This document shows positions 46,294 to 54,908 of a stretch of DNA of 64,000 nt, piece by piece. A program made the position numbers and the translations under genes. Within the stretch, counting starts at the first letter, position 1. Each line of letters opens with the position of its first letter. The notes beneath the pieces were generated by a model, which made no database searches, was not told the DNA's origin, and was given only the letters and a program-made list of their open reading frames with translations. Source of the DNA: Clostridium sp. KNHs214 (GTDB lineage Bacteria > Bacillota > Clostridia > Clostridiales > Clostridiaceae); the NCBI RefSeq assembly GCF_000744935.1, contig NZ_JQMW01000014.1, forward strand, positions 167,839 through 231,838, read 5' to 3'.

Positions 46294-46623
46294 CTAAATC
46301 TTTAAATGCTTATCTACATCTAGCACGAAAACTGTAGCTCCTCCTATTTCAATTTCTACTGGATATGGCACATATACCCCTGTAGAGCCTGCCACTGGTG
46401 ATGGAGATGTTACCACTTGTTTTCTTGTTCTGCACTCTTCTTTTAATATAGCTAAAACTTCCTCAAGTTTTTCCTTTTCAACACCTATTAAAAGAGTTGT
46501 GTTTCCTGATTTTAAAAATCCTCCTGTAGTAGCTAATTTAGTAACCCTGTATCCAGATTCCGTTAAAGAATCTATTAAATCCAAAGCAACGTCATCCTGT
46601 ACTATTACAATAACAAGTTTCAT
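46294..46623 (-). CDS. darA: Cyclic di-AMP receptor DarA (PstA, YaaQ)
   Basis: A 109-residue PII-like trimeric protein that binds cyclic di-AMP. The family signature is visible: MKLVIVIVQDDVALDLIDSL, KLATTGGFLKSGNTTLLIGV and, after the flexible B loop, EIGGATVFVLDVD. AAAGGGGGTAATATTTT precedes the ATG. It lies between tmk and holB, its standard place. Its output in the cell is not well known. Confidence 0.96.
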   Translation of the reverse strand: MKLVIVIVQDDVALDLIDSLTESGYRVTKLATTGGFLKSGNTTLLIGVEKEKLEEVLAILKEECRTRKQVVTSPSPVAGSTGVYVPYPVEIEIGGATVFVLDVDKHLKI

Positions 46624-46909
46624 AAAATATTACCCCCTTTTTTGTGGGCTAGTGGCTAGTGGGCCAAAGTGCTAGTATTAATATCCCGCTAGTTAACTAG
46701 CAATATATTTTTATTTTAAAAATATATTATTAATTGTTAATTATTAATATATTATTATAATACAAGTGTCTTTATTATTCAATTTTATTATTTTATTGAA
46801 AACTCTAGAAGGAGACTTAGCCTTTATTCACTTTAAACTCTAGATTTTAAAGTGTAAGTTTAAAGTCTTACCATGTATTTGTACATTGCCAATTATAATT
46901 TTAGCTTTA
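46624..46909. repeat. Intergenic region with CTAGTGG-type heptamers and a hairpin
   Basis: GGCTAGT, GGCTAGT, GGGCCAA, AGTGCTA (46646-46675) continue in phase at 7 bp. Further on, CACTTTAAA/TTTAAAGTG (46829-46854) forms a hairpin that may end the tmk transcript, although no long T run follows. Confidence 0.55.
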
Positions 46910-47533
46910 TTATGCTTTTATTAATTGTTCCACTAATTTTATTATGTCTTGGTGTATTTCATTGATATCCCTATTTGCATCTACTACTTTTATTTTATCA
47001 CATTTTCTAGATATTTCTAAATATCCTTCAAAAACTTTTTTGTGAAAATCATTACCGCTATTCTCTAATCGATCTAGTTCTTTTTGCTTGTACTTTCTAT
47101 TTAATCCTTCTTCATATGGAATTGTAAGCATTATAGTTAAATCTGCCTCTAATCCATCTAATGCCGCTTCATTTATGTATTTTACCCTATCCTCTCCCAA
47201 TTCTCTTCCTATACCTTGATAAACTATTGAGGAATAAACAAATCTATCGCATATTACCATTTTTCCATCTTGTAAAGCTGGTTTCAAAACCTCACTGGTA
47301 AGTTGCGCTCTTGATGCCGCATATAAAAGCGCCTCACACATACCGCACATTTCACTATTTCCATTATCTAGTATAATATTTCTTATTTTTTCACTTATAG
47401 CTGTTCCACCGGGCTCCCTGGTTTTTATAACCCCATATCCCTTTTCCTTAAGGTATTTCTCTAATAAACTTATTTGAGTTGTTTTTCCTGAACCATCAGG
47501 TCCCTCTAATGTTATAAGAAGTCCTCTGCTCAT
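46910..47533 (-). CDS. tmk: Thymidylate kinase
   Basis: dTMP kinase makes dTDP for DNA synthesis. The 207 residues have the P-loop EGPDGSGKTTQ (residues 9-19), the DR pair in VICDRFVYSSIVYQG and the REPGGTAISEKIR block. I chose the second ATG (47531-47533): GGAGGA stands seven bases before it but directly against the first ATG, two codons upstream. It follows the decarboxylase gene by 27 bp and lies in the gin-decarboxylase-tmk-darA-holB-ricT series. Confidence 0.96.
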   Translation of the reverse strand: MSRGLLITLEGPDGSGKTTQISLLEKYLKEKGYGVIKTREPGGTAISEKIRNIILDNGNSEMCGMCEALLYAASRAQLTSEVLKPALQDGKMVICDRFVYSSIVYQGIGRELGEDRVKYINEAALDGLEADLTIMLTIPYEEGLNRKYKQKELDRLENSGNDFHKKVFEGYLEISRKCDKIKVVDANRDINEIHQDIIKLVEQLIKA

Positions 47534-47560
47534 TTTCATTCCTCCATTATGCTTTATTTG

Positions 47561-48988
47561 CTAAAAATCTAGCACTTCTATGTCCTTACTCTTTTCATCT
47601 AATCCCATTACATCTATATTGTTTTCTAAGTTATATTTTATCATATCTATTACTTCGCTAGTTATAATTTCTCCTGGCATTACCACTGGAATACCCGGTG
47701 GATATGGCACCACTGCCCTAGCACTTATTTTACCTAGTGAATCCTTCAAATTTACCTTTATTTTAAGTTTTCCCATAACCTTATAAGGCTCTATAGCCAT
47801 CTTAGGCATTTCACCTATGAAGCTCTTTTTATATTGCTCTTTAAGCTTCTTTAAATTGCACTTTCTTAGACATTCATACAACTTCTCAAACTCCTTTTCT
47901 TCATTAAATGGAGAAAAAATAAGCACTACATTTTGGCTATCACTCATTTCACACTGAATACCATCTTCTCTTAAATAATTTAAAAGTTTATGCCCACTGT
48001 ATCCTTTTTCTACATTTAATATATACCTAGTTAAGTCTATACTCTCCCCCTGATTTATATCATCAGTTCCTAATATATAAAATCCTTTAAGTTTATTAAT
48101 TTTATCTCTATAAATTGTACATAATTCTATAAGCTTTTCATAATCCTTTTCACCATTTTCTTGAAGATAGTATCTACCATAATCCATAGAGCACATTAAC
48201 ATATAAGAGGGACTAGTGCTTAAAAATGAACTTACGTAAAAATCTACCCTTTCCTCATCTATCTCATGATTTCCTATATGTAAATATGCTGTTTGAGTAA
48301 AGCTTGGAAGTGTCTTATGTGAACTCATAACTGCCATGTGTACTCCCAGTTTTACTGCATGAGGAGGTAATTTAGAATTAACTCCAAAATGAGCCCCATG
48401 GGCAGAATCCACTAAAACCTTCATATTGTATTTTTGAGCTTCCTCTACAACTCTTTTTAAATCTAAGCATATACCATAATAATTAGGATAAGTTAAAATT
48501 ATGCCTTTTGCATCCTTGTTATTCTCCAATGTACACAAAAAATGCTCCATATCTATAGAAAGAGGAGCATTAAATTTTTCATTTATTTTATTTTTTATAT
48601 AAACCGGCTTCAACTTTCTCATTATAATTCCGTTGAATATGGATCTGTGGCAATTTCTCTCTACTATTATTTTATCGCCTTCTTCAAATGAAGAAAATAT
48701 CATAGCCAAATTGCCACTAGTACTTCCATTAACTAAAAAATAGGATTTTTTACTCCCATAATATGCACTCAAAAGCTCTTGAGACTCCTTTATTATTCCT
48801 TCAGCATTGTGAAGATTATCCACTCCATCTACTTCTGTAATATCAAACTGGGCTAAGTTATCTAAAAACTTCTTCCCTATTTCAGTAGTACGAAATCCCT
48901 TACCTCCCTTATGACCCGGCATACAAAAATATAGATTTTTTTCTTTTATATACCTTAATACACCTTCTAATAACGGTAATCCTGACAA
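47561..48988 (-). CDS. Orn/Lys/Arg decarboxylase-family PLP enzyme (YaaO-like)
   Basis: A 475-residue fold-type I PLP enzyme of the arginine/lysine/ornithine decarboxylase group, shorter than the large inducible enzymes. It has CMPGHKGG near the N-terminus, the lysine that holds PLP in MSSHKTLPS, DSAHGAHFG, and the C-terminal VPYPPGIPVVMPGE signature. The substrate (probably arginine or lysine, for polyamines) is not decided. I chose TTG at 48986-48988 because AAAGGGAGAGGA lies at normal distance; upstream codons in frame have no ribosome site. It overlaps the end of gin by 22 bp. Confidence 0.9.
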   Translation of the reverse strand: MSGLPLLEGVLRYIKEKNLYFCMPGHKGGKGFRTTEIGKKFLDNLAQFDITEVDGVDNLHNAEGIIKESQELLSAYYGSKKSYFLVNGSTSGNLAMIFSSFEEGDKIIVERNCHRSIFNGIIMRKLKPVYIKNKINEKFNAPLSIDMEHFLCTLENNKDAKGIILTYPNYYGICLDLKRVVEEAQKYNMKVLVDSAHGAHFGVNSKLPPHAVKLGVHMAVMSSHKTLPSFTQTAYLHIGNHEIDEERVDFYVSSFLSTSPSYMLMCSMDYGRYYLQENGEKDYEKLIELCTIYRDKINKLKGFYILGTDDINQGESIDLTRYILNVEKGYSGHKLLNYLREDGIQCEMSDSQNVVLIFSPFNEEKEFEKLYECLRKCNLKKLKEQYKKSFIGEMPKMAIEPYKVMGKLKIKVNLKDSLGKISARAVVPYPPGIPVVMPGEIITSEVIDMIKYNLENNIDVMGLDEKSKDIEVLDF

Positions 48989-49179
48989 ATCAAATCCTCT
49001 CCCTTTAGTAAATCGCCTATTAAGTTTCTTCTTATGCAATTTTTGTAGTATTCATAGAAGTCTGTTTCTATATTACAACCTACTATTTTTTCTTCACACT
49101 TTTTACAAATTCCTCTTCCTTTAATAATTATACCATTATTTAGAGGCTTGCCGCATATAATACAATTTCTTTTATTCAT
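48967..49179 (-). CDS. gin: Anti-sigma-G factor Gin (CsfB)
   Basis: A 70-residue zinc-finger protein of the Gin/CsfB family, which blocks sigma-G (and sigma-E) until the right stage of sporulation. Two CxxC pairs are visible: CIIC (6-9) and CKKC (25-28). GGGGGATTTATATG contains its ribosome site and start. Its stop codon lies 22 bp inside the decarboxylase gene, so the two are probably cotranscribed. The same gene stands near tmk in Bacillus. Confidence 0.9.
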   Translation of the reverse strand: MNKRNCIICGKPLNNGIIIKGRGICKKCEEKIVGCNIETDFYEYYKNCIRRNLIGDLLKGEDLICQDYRY

Positions 49180-49387
49180 ATAAATCCCCCTTGAATCATG
49201 CTATCCTTTTAATATTTAAATTATTGCCTCTCTTACTATATTTTATTCAATCACCCACGTATATTTATTTTGTCCATATAACTTTTCATGCGACAAATAT
49301 CTACTTATTTATTGGGCATACTAAATAAGAAATAAATAGAAATCAATTAAATGTTTCCAGTTATTTTAGAAAGGAGAAATAATTATA

Positions 49388-50542
49388 ATGAAACAAGAAA
49401 TTATAAGCTACTTAAGTACTCTAAAAAATGAACTATATGAAACAGCTAATTATATATATAATAATCCTGAGGAAAGTTTTAAAGAATACAATTGCTATAA
49501 TTACATAATCAACATGTTAAAAAAACATAACTTTAATGTAAAAGAAAATTATCTTGAAATCCCTACAAGCTTTTATGCCCAAATTGGCAGTGGTCATCCT
49601 AAAATATGTTATTTATGTGAATACGATGGTGATTCTAAGTATGGACATATATCTGGCAACAATTTAGTTACCACCATGTCCTTAGGAGCTGCTATAAGCC
49701 TTTCTAAAGTAATACCTAAGATAGGTGGCACTGTAGTTGTAATAGGCTGTCCAGGACAATATATCAATGGTTCTAAAACAACCATGGTAAAACAAGGCAC
49801 TTTCAGGGATATAGATGCTGTTTTAGTTGCACATCCCAATATAATCACAACAAAAACATTAAAATCCAATGCAATGCTTCCGGTTAAAGTAAATTTTTCA
49901 ATTCCAAAAGATAAGAATTATCTTTTATCCACATGTACTCCTAGCCACTGTGGTACTCTTACCTATAGCTTTACAAATTTTCTTCAAGAAAATCTACCAC
50001 AGGGTTATGATATAAAAGCTGTTAATTGGAGAGGTTCTTGTAATCCCTATGAAACATGTTCAGAATTTGAAATTAACTATTTAATTAATTCTACTACCTT
50101 AAGTGAAAGTCATAAAATTTTAGACTTCATAAAATCCTTTGTAACTTGTATTGGCAATATATTCTCCCTAGATATAGGCGTAAGCATATATGCTCTTCCT
50201 TATGAAGAAATGCACCCCAATGAGACCTTATGCAGGATATTTTCACATAATCTAAAGGAAGCAGGAATTATATACGTTGAAGATTTTCCAAAAATGATGC
50301 CTGGCTTAAGCCTCGGCAGTGTAAGTCATGTTGTCCCATGCATAAATCCTTTTATAAAAATAACAGAAAACACCAAAATCACTTATCCATCAAAAGAATT
50401 TGCTGCAGAGACAATAAAGACATTTGCTCTTGAGCAATGCATAAAAGCATCCACAGCACTTGCCATAACTGGTTTAGATTTAATAGAAAATACAGACTTA
50501 CTATCTAAAATAAAAGAAGAACATGCAATAATTACAAAATAA
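49388..50542 (+). CDS. M20-family peptidase homologue with lost metal ligands
   Basis: A 384-residue protein with the full M20D (AbgB/HmrA-like amidohydrolase) layout but a degraded active site. Where active enzymes have GHACGHN, this one has GHISGNN, so both Cys and His ligands are gone. Where they have PAEE, it has PGQY, losing the catalytic glutamate. The later HP of AHPNI and the dimerisation domain remain. It may bind a peptide or amino acid derivative without cutting it. GAAAGGAGAAATAATTATA precedes the ATG. It is a single gene with a shared terminator, and its frame is intact, which argues for a retained function. Confidence 0.8.
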   Translation: MKQEIISYLSTLKNELYETANYIYNNPEESFKEYNCYNYIINMLKKHNFNVKENYLEIPTSFYAQIGSGHPKICYLCEYDGDSKYGHISGNNLVTTMSLGAAISLSKVIPKIGGTVVVIGCPGQYINGSKTTMVKQGTFRDIDAVLVAHPNIITTKTLKSNAMLPVKVNFSIPKDKNYLLSTCTPSHCGTLTYSFTNFLQENLPQGYDIKAVNWRGSCNPYETCSEFEINYLINSTTLSESHKILDFIKSFVTCIGNIFSLDIGVSIYALPYEEMHPNETLCRIFSHNLKEAGIIYVEDFPKMMPGLSLGSVSHVVPCINPFIKITENTKITYPSKEFAAETIKTFALEQCIKASTALAITGLDLIENTDLLSKIKEEHAIITK

Positions 50543-50546
50543 AAAA

Positions 50547-50603
50547 AGCTATCTTTAGTTATCAAAACTTCAATAAATCAATTGTTGATAACTTAGATAG
50601 CCT
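50547..50603. terminator. Bidirectional terminator
   Basis: AGCTATCTTTAGTTATCAA pairs with TTGATAACTTAGATAGCCT; AT-rich runs flank both sides. It separates the M20-like gene from the convergent membrane protein gene. Confidence 0.85.
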
Positions 50604-50609
50604 ATTATC

Positions 50610-51149
50610 TTATATAGAAATACTAACTCTATTTCTCATATATGCTCTACATTCATCTTTGTTCATCATAAATCTTAACTTTCCAATCATCTCTTTGCTA
50701 GGTTCAAAATAGAACTTTTTAAGCTTCCCACCACTAGAATATACACAACAATATCTGTTGGTGTTAACCACTGAACATAAATATTTCTTAGTAGAATTAA
50801 CTTTGTAATTCTCTTTTAAATCTTTAACTCTGCCTAAAAATTTTATATCCTTAAATTTAATGCTTTCTTCTTCTATATTGTTATTTCTAATGATTTTGTG
50901 AATTATAAATTGATCCGCAATTATAGAATATTTATATCTTATACCAGATCTATATATTTCTCCAACTGATACTATGGCCATAAATATAAAAATAGCTAGA
51001 CCCAATGCGTCCTCCACAAGGCTGTCATCACCCGTAATCCACATAGCAATAAATTTATACACATATATAAATACACATAGCAAAGTTATTAAAAAAGTCG
51101 CTATTGGCAATTTCTTTCTTTCAATTATTTCTTTATACAATTCCCTCAC
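50610..51149 (-). CDS. Small membrane protein with PH-like tail, unknown function
   Basis: A 179-residue protein with two membrane segments (about residues 15-37 and 48-66). The following 110 residues (SIIADQFIIHKIIRNNNIEE, KDIKFLGRVKDLKENYKV, CCVYSSGGKLKKFYFEP) are beta-rich and resemble the PH-like domains found after two membrane segments in many Firmicutes proteins. The function is unknown. GGGTGAGGG precedes the ATG. It is a single gene. Confidence 0.7.
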   Translation of the reverse strand: MRELYKEIIERKKLPIATFLITLLCVFIYVYKFIAMWITGDDSLVEDALGLAIFIFMAIVSVGEIYRSGIRYKYSIIADQFIIHKIIRNNNIEEESIKFKDIKFLGRVKDLKENYKVNSTKKYLCSVVNTNRYCCVYSSGGKLKKFYFEPSKEMIGKLRFMMNKDECRAYMRNRVSISI

Positions 51150-51660
51150 CCTTCTATCATTAATACTTAAATTTTATTAACATATAATATAATTATATAT
51201 TATAGCTTTACAATTATATTATATCTTTGTTAAAGATATGTTAAATATCCCCTTCTGTGGGCATATAGAGATTATACTAGTCTTTTTGCAAATAAGCTAG
51301 GGCTTCCACTCAGGTTTAAAGCCCTTTAATCAATGAATATGCTTAAATTAATCTTAAAAATCAATTTAGCTTCATGTGATTCATTTTTTTATTAATTTTC
51401 TTTTAATACTTCGTGTTTCCGTAACATTTTTCATTAATTATTTTGTTGCATTCAAATTGTGAAGGAAAAATTTCATTTATTAAATTAAGTATGTAATTTC
51501 AGTTTAATTTTGCCAATATTCTTCATTTACTATCAAATGAATATGGAGTAATTCTTAGCTTCAGCTTGAATTTACTTAATAGGACTACTTCTAGCTACTT
51601 CTCTTCCACTAAAGCTTATAAAAACTTATTTATAATGATTCAGGCTCTAATTTAATCTTT
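51150..51660. other. Intergenic region, no gene recognised
   Basis: An AT-rich stretch of about 510 bp. AGGGCTT...AAAGCCCT at about 51299-51326 can form a hairpin. No frame with a start and ribosome site was found. Confidence 0.5.
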
Positions 51661-51789
51661 TTATTCATTTACTCTTATAATATATGCAGGTATATGTTTG
51701 ATTACCATATTTACTTCACAGCTTAAAGCATATTCCATTACACTTCTACTTTCTTTGTGAATTAAATCAGCAATGATATTACATATTAG
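51661..51789 (-). pseudogene. C-terminal gene fragment cut by a family A element
   Basis: The minus strand encodes 42 residues ending ...MEYALSCEVNMVIKHIPAYI and then IRVNE and a stop. The composition is protein-like, but there is no start; the frame runs into the family A palindrome at 51790 and does not continue beyond it. I cannot name the original gene. Most likely the element or an associated deletion removed the rest. Confidence 0.4.
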
Positions 51790-51959
51790 ATGATTAACCC
51801 ACAATAAGGTAGAATGTAATGGAATTATGAAATTTCTCCTCCATGACTTGCATAAGAGCTTGGAACAATAAATTTAAATAGTTCCTTCGCTTCTTATGCA
51901 ATTCATTCCAGAGAAATTTCATAATTCAAGCAATGTAATACTTATTGTGGGATAATCAT
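51790..51959. repeat. Palindromic element, family A, 170-bp form, second copy
   Basis: Terminal repeats ATGATTAACCCACAATAAG and CTTATTGTGGGATAATCAT with TAG on both flanks (3-bp duplication). The two arms pair along almost the whole length around AATAAATTTAAATAGTT. Confidence 0.93.
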
Positions 51960-52144
51960 TAGATATATTTTACTAAATTTTTTAATATGATTTATATACT
52001 TAAATATTTGCTAATATAATATAAGAAGAATATATTATAAGAATAAATTGTACTATTTAATAATAACTTATAAAGAGTCTAATAAAGTTAGGCACATTCA
52101 AATATATAAAATGCCATAAAAAATTATAAGAAAGGGGTGTAAAA

Positions 52145-53077
52145 ATGCTAGGTAATAAATTAAAAGATGGAAACACTATAGGCATAGTAGCCCCATCAGG
52201 ACCTGAAAGCAGAGAAAATGTTTTAAAGAACATTGAATTACTAACAAGTTTAGGATTTAAAATTAAATTTGGTAAGAATGTTTTTAATAGAAATGGATAT
52301 CTAGCTGGAAATGATGTGGATAGAGTTTGCGATTTAATGGACATGTTTAAAGATAAAACTGTAGATATAATTATGTGTTTAAGAGGTGGCTATGGTAGCA
52401 GTAGAATTCTTCCTTTTATAGATTGGAACATAATAAAAAATAATCCTAAAACCTTTATAGGCTACAGTGATATAACTATCCTTCTTAATGAAATGTACAG
52501 ACGTTGCAACCTTATAACTTTTCATGGTCCAATGCTCACATCCAATCTATTAGAAAAACGCACCCTAGAAAGTCTTTTAAGTACTTTAAAAAACGGATTT
52601 AGACCATACTGTATAAATTCCTACGATTCTCATATTAAAAGCTTCAGCAATTCCATAACAGAAGGCTTTTTAGTAGGCGGTAATCTTTCCTTACTGTGTA
52701 GCTCTTTGGGTACTCCTTACGAAATAGACACTATAAATAAAATACTTTTTTTAGAAGAAATAGGTGAAGAACCTTATAAAATTGATAGAATGCTTACACA
52801 GCTTTATAATGCAAATAAACTTCAAAAATGCAGAGGATTTATACTAGGTCATTTCACCAACTGTGATGCAGAAAATCGCGAAAAAAGTTTATCCTTAAAT
52901 GAAGTACTCAAGGATAAAATTCTGTCTTTAAATAGACCAACTTTATTTAATTTTCCCTCTGGGCACAACTATCCCAATATAACATTACCTATAGGAGGTA
53001 AAATAAGACTTAATTGCGTGAAGTGCAAGATTCAAGTATTAGAATCAGTAGTAAGTTCTGGCCCTATACCCCTATAA
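52145..53077 (+). CDS. LD-carboxypeptidase (peptidase S66)
   Basis: A 310-residue serine peptidase of family S66 (LdcA/MccF). These enzymes trim the terminal D-residue from murein tetrapeptides in cell-wall recycling, or inactivate peptide-nucleotide antibiotics such as microcin C. The opening is TIGIVAPSGPESR; the nucleophile serine is in LRGGYGSSR (Ser85), the glutamate in LFLEEIGEEPYKIDRML and the histidine in FPSGHNYPNITLPIG. GAAAGGGGTGTAAAA precedes the ATG. A remnant of a family B end (52090-52110) lies in its leader and a full family B copy follows 3 bp after its stop. Confidence 0.94.
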   Translation: MLGNKLKDGNTIGIVAPSGPESRENVLKNIELLTSLGFKIKFGKNVFNRNGYLAGNDVDRVCDLMDMFKDKTVDIIMCLRGGYGSSRILPFIDWNIIKNNPKTFIGYSDITILLNEMYRRCNLITFHGPMLTSNLLEKRTLESLLSTLKNGFRPYCINSYDSHIKSFSNSITEGFLVGGNLSLLCSSLGTPYEIDTINKILFLEEIGEEPYKIDRMLTQLYNANKLQKCRGFILGHFTNCDAENREKSLSLNEVLKDKILSLNRPTLFNFPSGHNYPNITLPIGGKIRLNCVKCKIQVLESVVSSGPIPL

Positions 53078-53080
53078 ACC

Positions 53081-53233
53081 TTAGGCACATTCAAATAAAT
53101 AACAAGTCAGTATGCTAGTCTATTTTGCGTCAGCAGAACCCACCGATAGTTCTACTAGCGGCGGAACCTGCTTCCTTGTCTAACACAAAATATACCTGCA
53201 TCTTTGACTTGTTATTTATTTTGATGTACCTAA
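53081..53233. repeat. Palindromic element, family B, copy 2
   Basis: Begins TTAGGCACATTCAAATAAAT and ends with the complement TTATTTATTTTGATGTACCTAA. It is in the opposite orientation to copies 1 and 3 and about 10 bp shorter. It starts right after the LD-carboxypeptidase stop codon and may serve as its terminator. Confidence 0.88.
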
Positions 53234-53336
53234 TAGAATAAAAAGCTATCTACACAATACTATTCATATTTTTTAGTATTCTTACTTCTAACCTACTAAT
53301 TCATACTTAATTTTGCGCCCATACTGACGCAAAACT

Positions 53337-53446
53337 AAAAAGAGGCTGTTGCACTAAAAATAAATTCTAGGATATATTGTGTTAACTTTAAACTTGCAAA
53401 ACAATATATTTTATGTAAATTCCTTAATGCGACAGCCTCTTTTTTG
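53337..53446. terminator. Long hairpin with AGAGGCTGTYGCA arms
   Basis: AGAGGCTGTTGCA pairs with TGCGACAGCCTCT, with further inner pairing (ATATATTGT/ACAATATAT). T runs follow on both strands. It lies next to the tRNA-Cys fragment and may be its old terminator; the arms also resemble ends of IS1182-like elements, so it could be a small non-autonomous element. Confidence 0.65.
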
Positions 53447-53447
53447 A

Positions 53448-53490
53448 AGGCGCCACCCGGATTTGAACTCGGGAATGAATATTTTGCAGT
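53448..53490 (-). pseudogene. 3' fragment of a tRNA-Cys gene (candidate attachment site)
   Basis: Twenty-one bases (53448-53468) are identical to the 3' end of the intact tRNA-Cys at 56926-56946, and weaker similarity runs on to the anticodon (TTTTGCAG). The 5' half is missing. Same orientation as the intact gene. A displaced tRNA 3' end on the far side of inserted DNA is the usual trace of site-specific integration. Confidence 0.8.
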
Positions 53491-53546
53491 TCTTTATTAT
53501 CCTTTTTCCTCTTGCCTGAATATATGTAAAAACATTACGCTTCCTC

Positions 53547-54908
53547 CTATCCAAAAAAATCATCTAAATCTTTATTATTTTTCATTATTTTTAAATCATC
53601 AACGCCGCACGCTTTTGCAAGTGCCACAGAATGTTCAGCCTGTACCGCAGAAGATTTTTTACTTGAAAAAGTTTCTGCAATCTCATGATATATCAACTGA
53701 TATTCCTGCTCAACTTGAATTATAAACTCCCTTAATAATATTTCAAGCGACACATCCAATTGCTGCATTCTATCATAAAATTGCTGTATCACCACTCTTT
53801 CCTTCGGTGTTACAATGTAGAGTATTGCCTCCTCAAATTCTCTAAGAGCAGCAGCAATAACAGGCCCAAGTCTTATACACAACTCTCGCAATACTAGCAT
53901 AATTAATCTTGCCCATGCTACATAGTTCAGATGTAGGATAAATGTCATAACATTACTGCTTTCAACTACACCATGCACTGCAGCATCTGTTCCATCAATA
54001 AGACATAATGTGCTATTTCCTACAATTAACATAATGCGTAATTCTGCATGTTGTTTTGTTGGAATGCATTCAGACCATTCCTTCTTTTCAAAGAATCTTT
54101 GACGAATAACCCATATTGCTTTAATCATCAATTCTCCCATCAATACTGGTATCGCCATAGCCGCACCAAATCTTAAGTCATACCCTTCTTGAAATACTCG
54201 TGTCATTACTACTGCAAGTGTTTGTCTGTCTTTTCCAACTTGCAGTTTACCAAAATCACATAACTGAAACAATTCCATAAAAGGAATAGAAACGCCTGTT
54301 CCACGTCTGGTACTGCCGAGGCCTCTATTACCAGAACTTCCCGCCATATCTGACATAATGTGACCCAGCCAGTTACAAAATCCAGAGAACAATTTTGCTA
54401 AAAAATTACCACCTTTTAATGGTGATTCCTCATCTAATGTATCAATTCGAATCAATTGACCATCGCTCAAAAAACTTGACGTGTTCATAAACTGGTCTAA
54501 TATTGAAAAAAACAATCCAATTGGATCTGGAGAATGCGATAAAGACTTATAATGATGATTTTTTGCTGCCATATTGAACAAACCACCAACTTCGCTAGTG
54601 CTTTTCTGATCATAATTCACAGAATAATTTCTTTCAAAAAAACCTATAGCAGATGACACACTATCTTCATTCTCTGGCTTCGGTTTCCAACCAGCCAGTT
54701 TCGCTGCCTTTTTTACAAGTTCATCGGCAGCTACATCTGTAAAGTTTCTCAACTTACTCATACCAGGTGCACCAACAAACAGTATGTCTACCAAGCCTGC
54801 TGCCGCGCCACAAAAAGCAGCAATCATATAGTCATATTTATCACATTTTGTATTTACCCATTCTTCTTTTTTTACTTCTGATGAACTATACTCATTTTCA
54901 TCTATCAT
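53547..54908 (-). CDS. Large hydrophobic protein, second gene of the island pair
   Basis: A 453-residue protein I do not recognise. It has hydrophobic segments at about residues 28-50 (YMIAAFCGAAAGLVDILFVG), 165-185 (LAKLFSGFCNWLGHIM), 245-270 (FGAAMAIPVLMGELMIKAIW), 285-305 and 318-340, so it is probably membrane-associated. The C-terminal 90 residues are helical and charged. It starts in a 4-bp ATGA overlap with the upstream gene, with GGAGAAACTGTTTC as ribosome site, so the two products are likely made in a fixed ratio and work together. Its function is unknown; a phage-defence or toxin-type role is only a guess from location. Confidence 0.8.
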   Translation of the reverse strand: MIDENEYSSSEVKKEEWVNTKCDKYDYMIAAFCGAAAGLVDILFVGAPGMSKLRNFTDVAADELVKKAAKLAGWKPKPENEDSVSSAIGFFERNYSVNYDQKSTSEVGGLFNMAAKNHHYKSLSHSPDPIGLFFSILDQFMNTSSFLSDGQLIRIDTLDEESPLKGGNFLAKLFSGFCNWLGHIMSDMAGSSGNRGLGSTRRGTGVSIPFMELFQLCDFGKLQVGKDRQTLAVVMTRVFQEGYDLRFGAAMAIPVLMGELMIKAIWVIRQRFFEKKEWSECIPTKQHAELRIMLIVGNSTLCLIDGTDAAVHGVVESSNVMTFILHLNYVAWARLIMLVLRELCIRLGPVIAAALREFEEAILYIVTPKERVVIQQFYDRMQQLDVSLEILLREFIIQVEQEYQLIYHEIAETFSSKKSSAVQAEHSVALAKACGVDDLKIMKNNKDLDDFFG

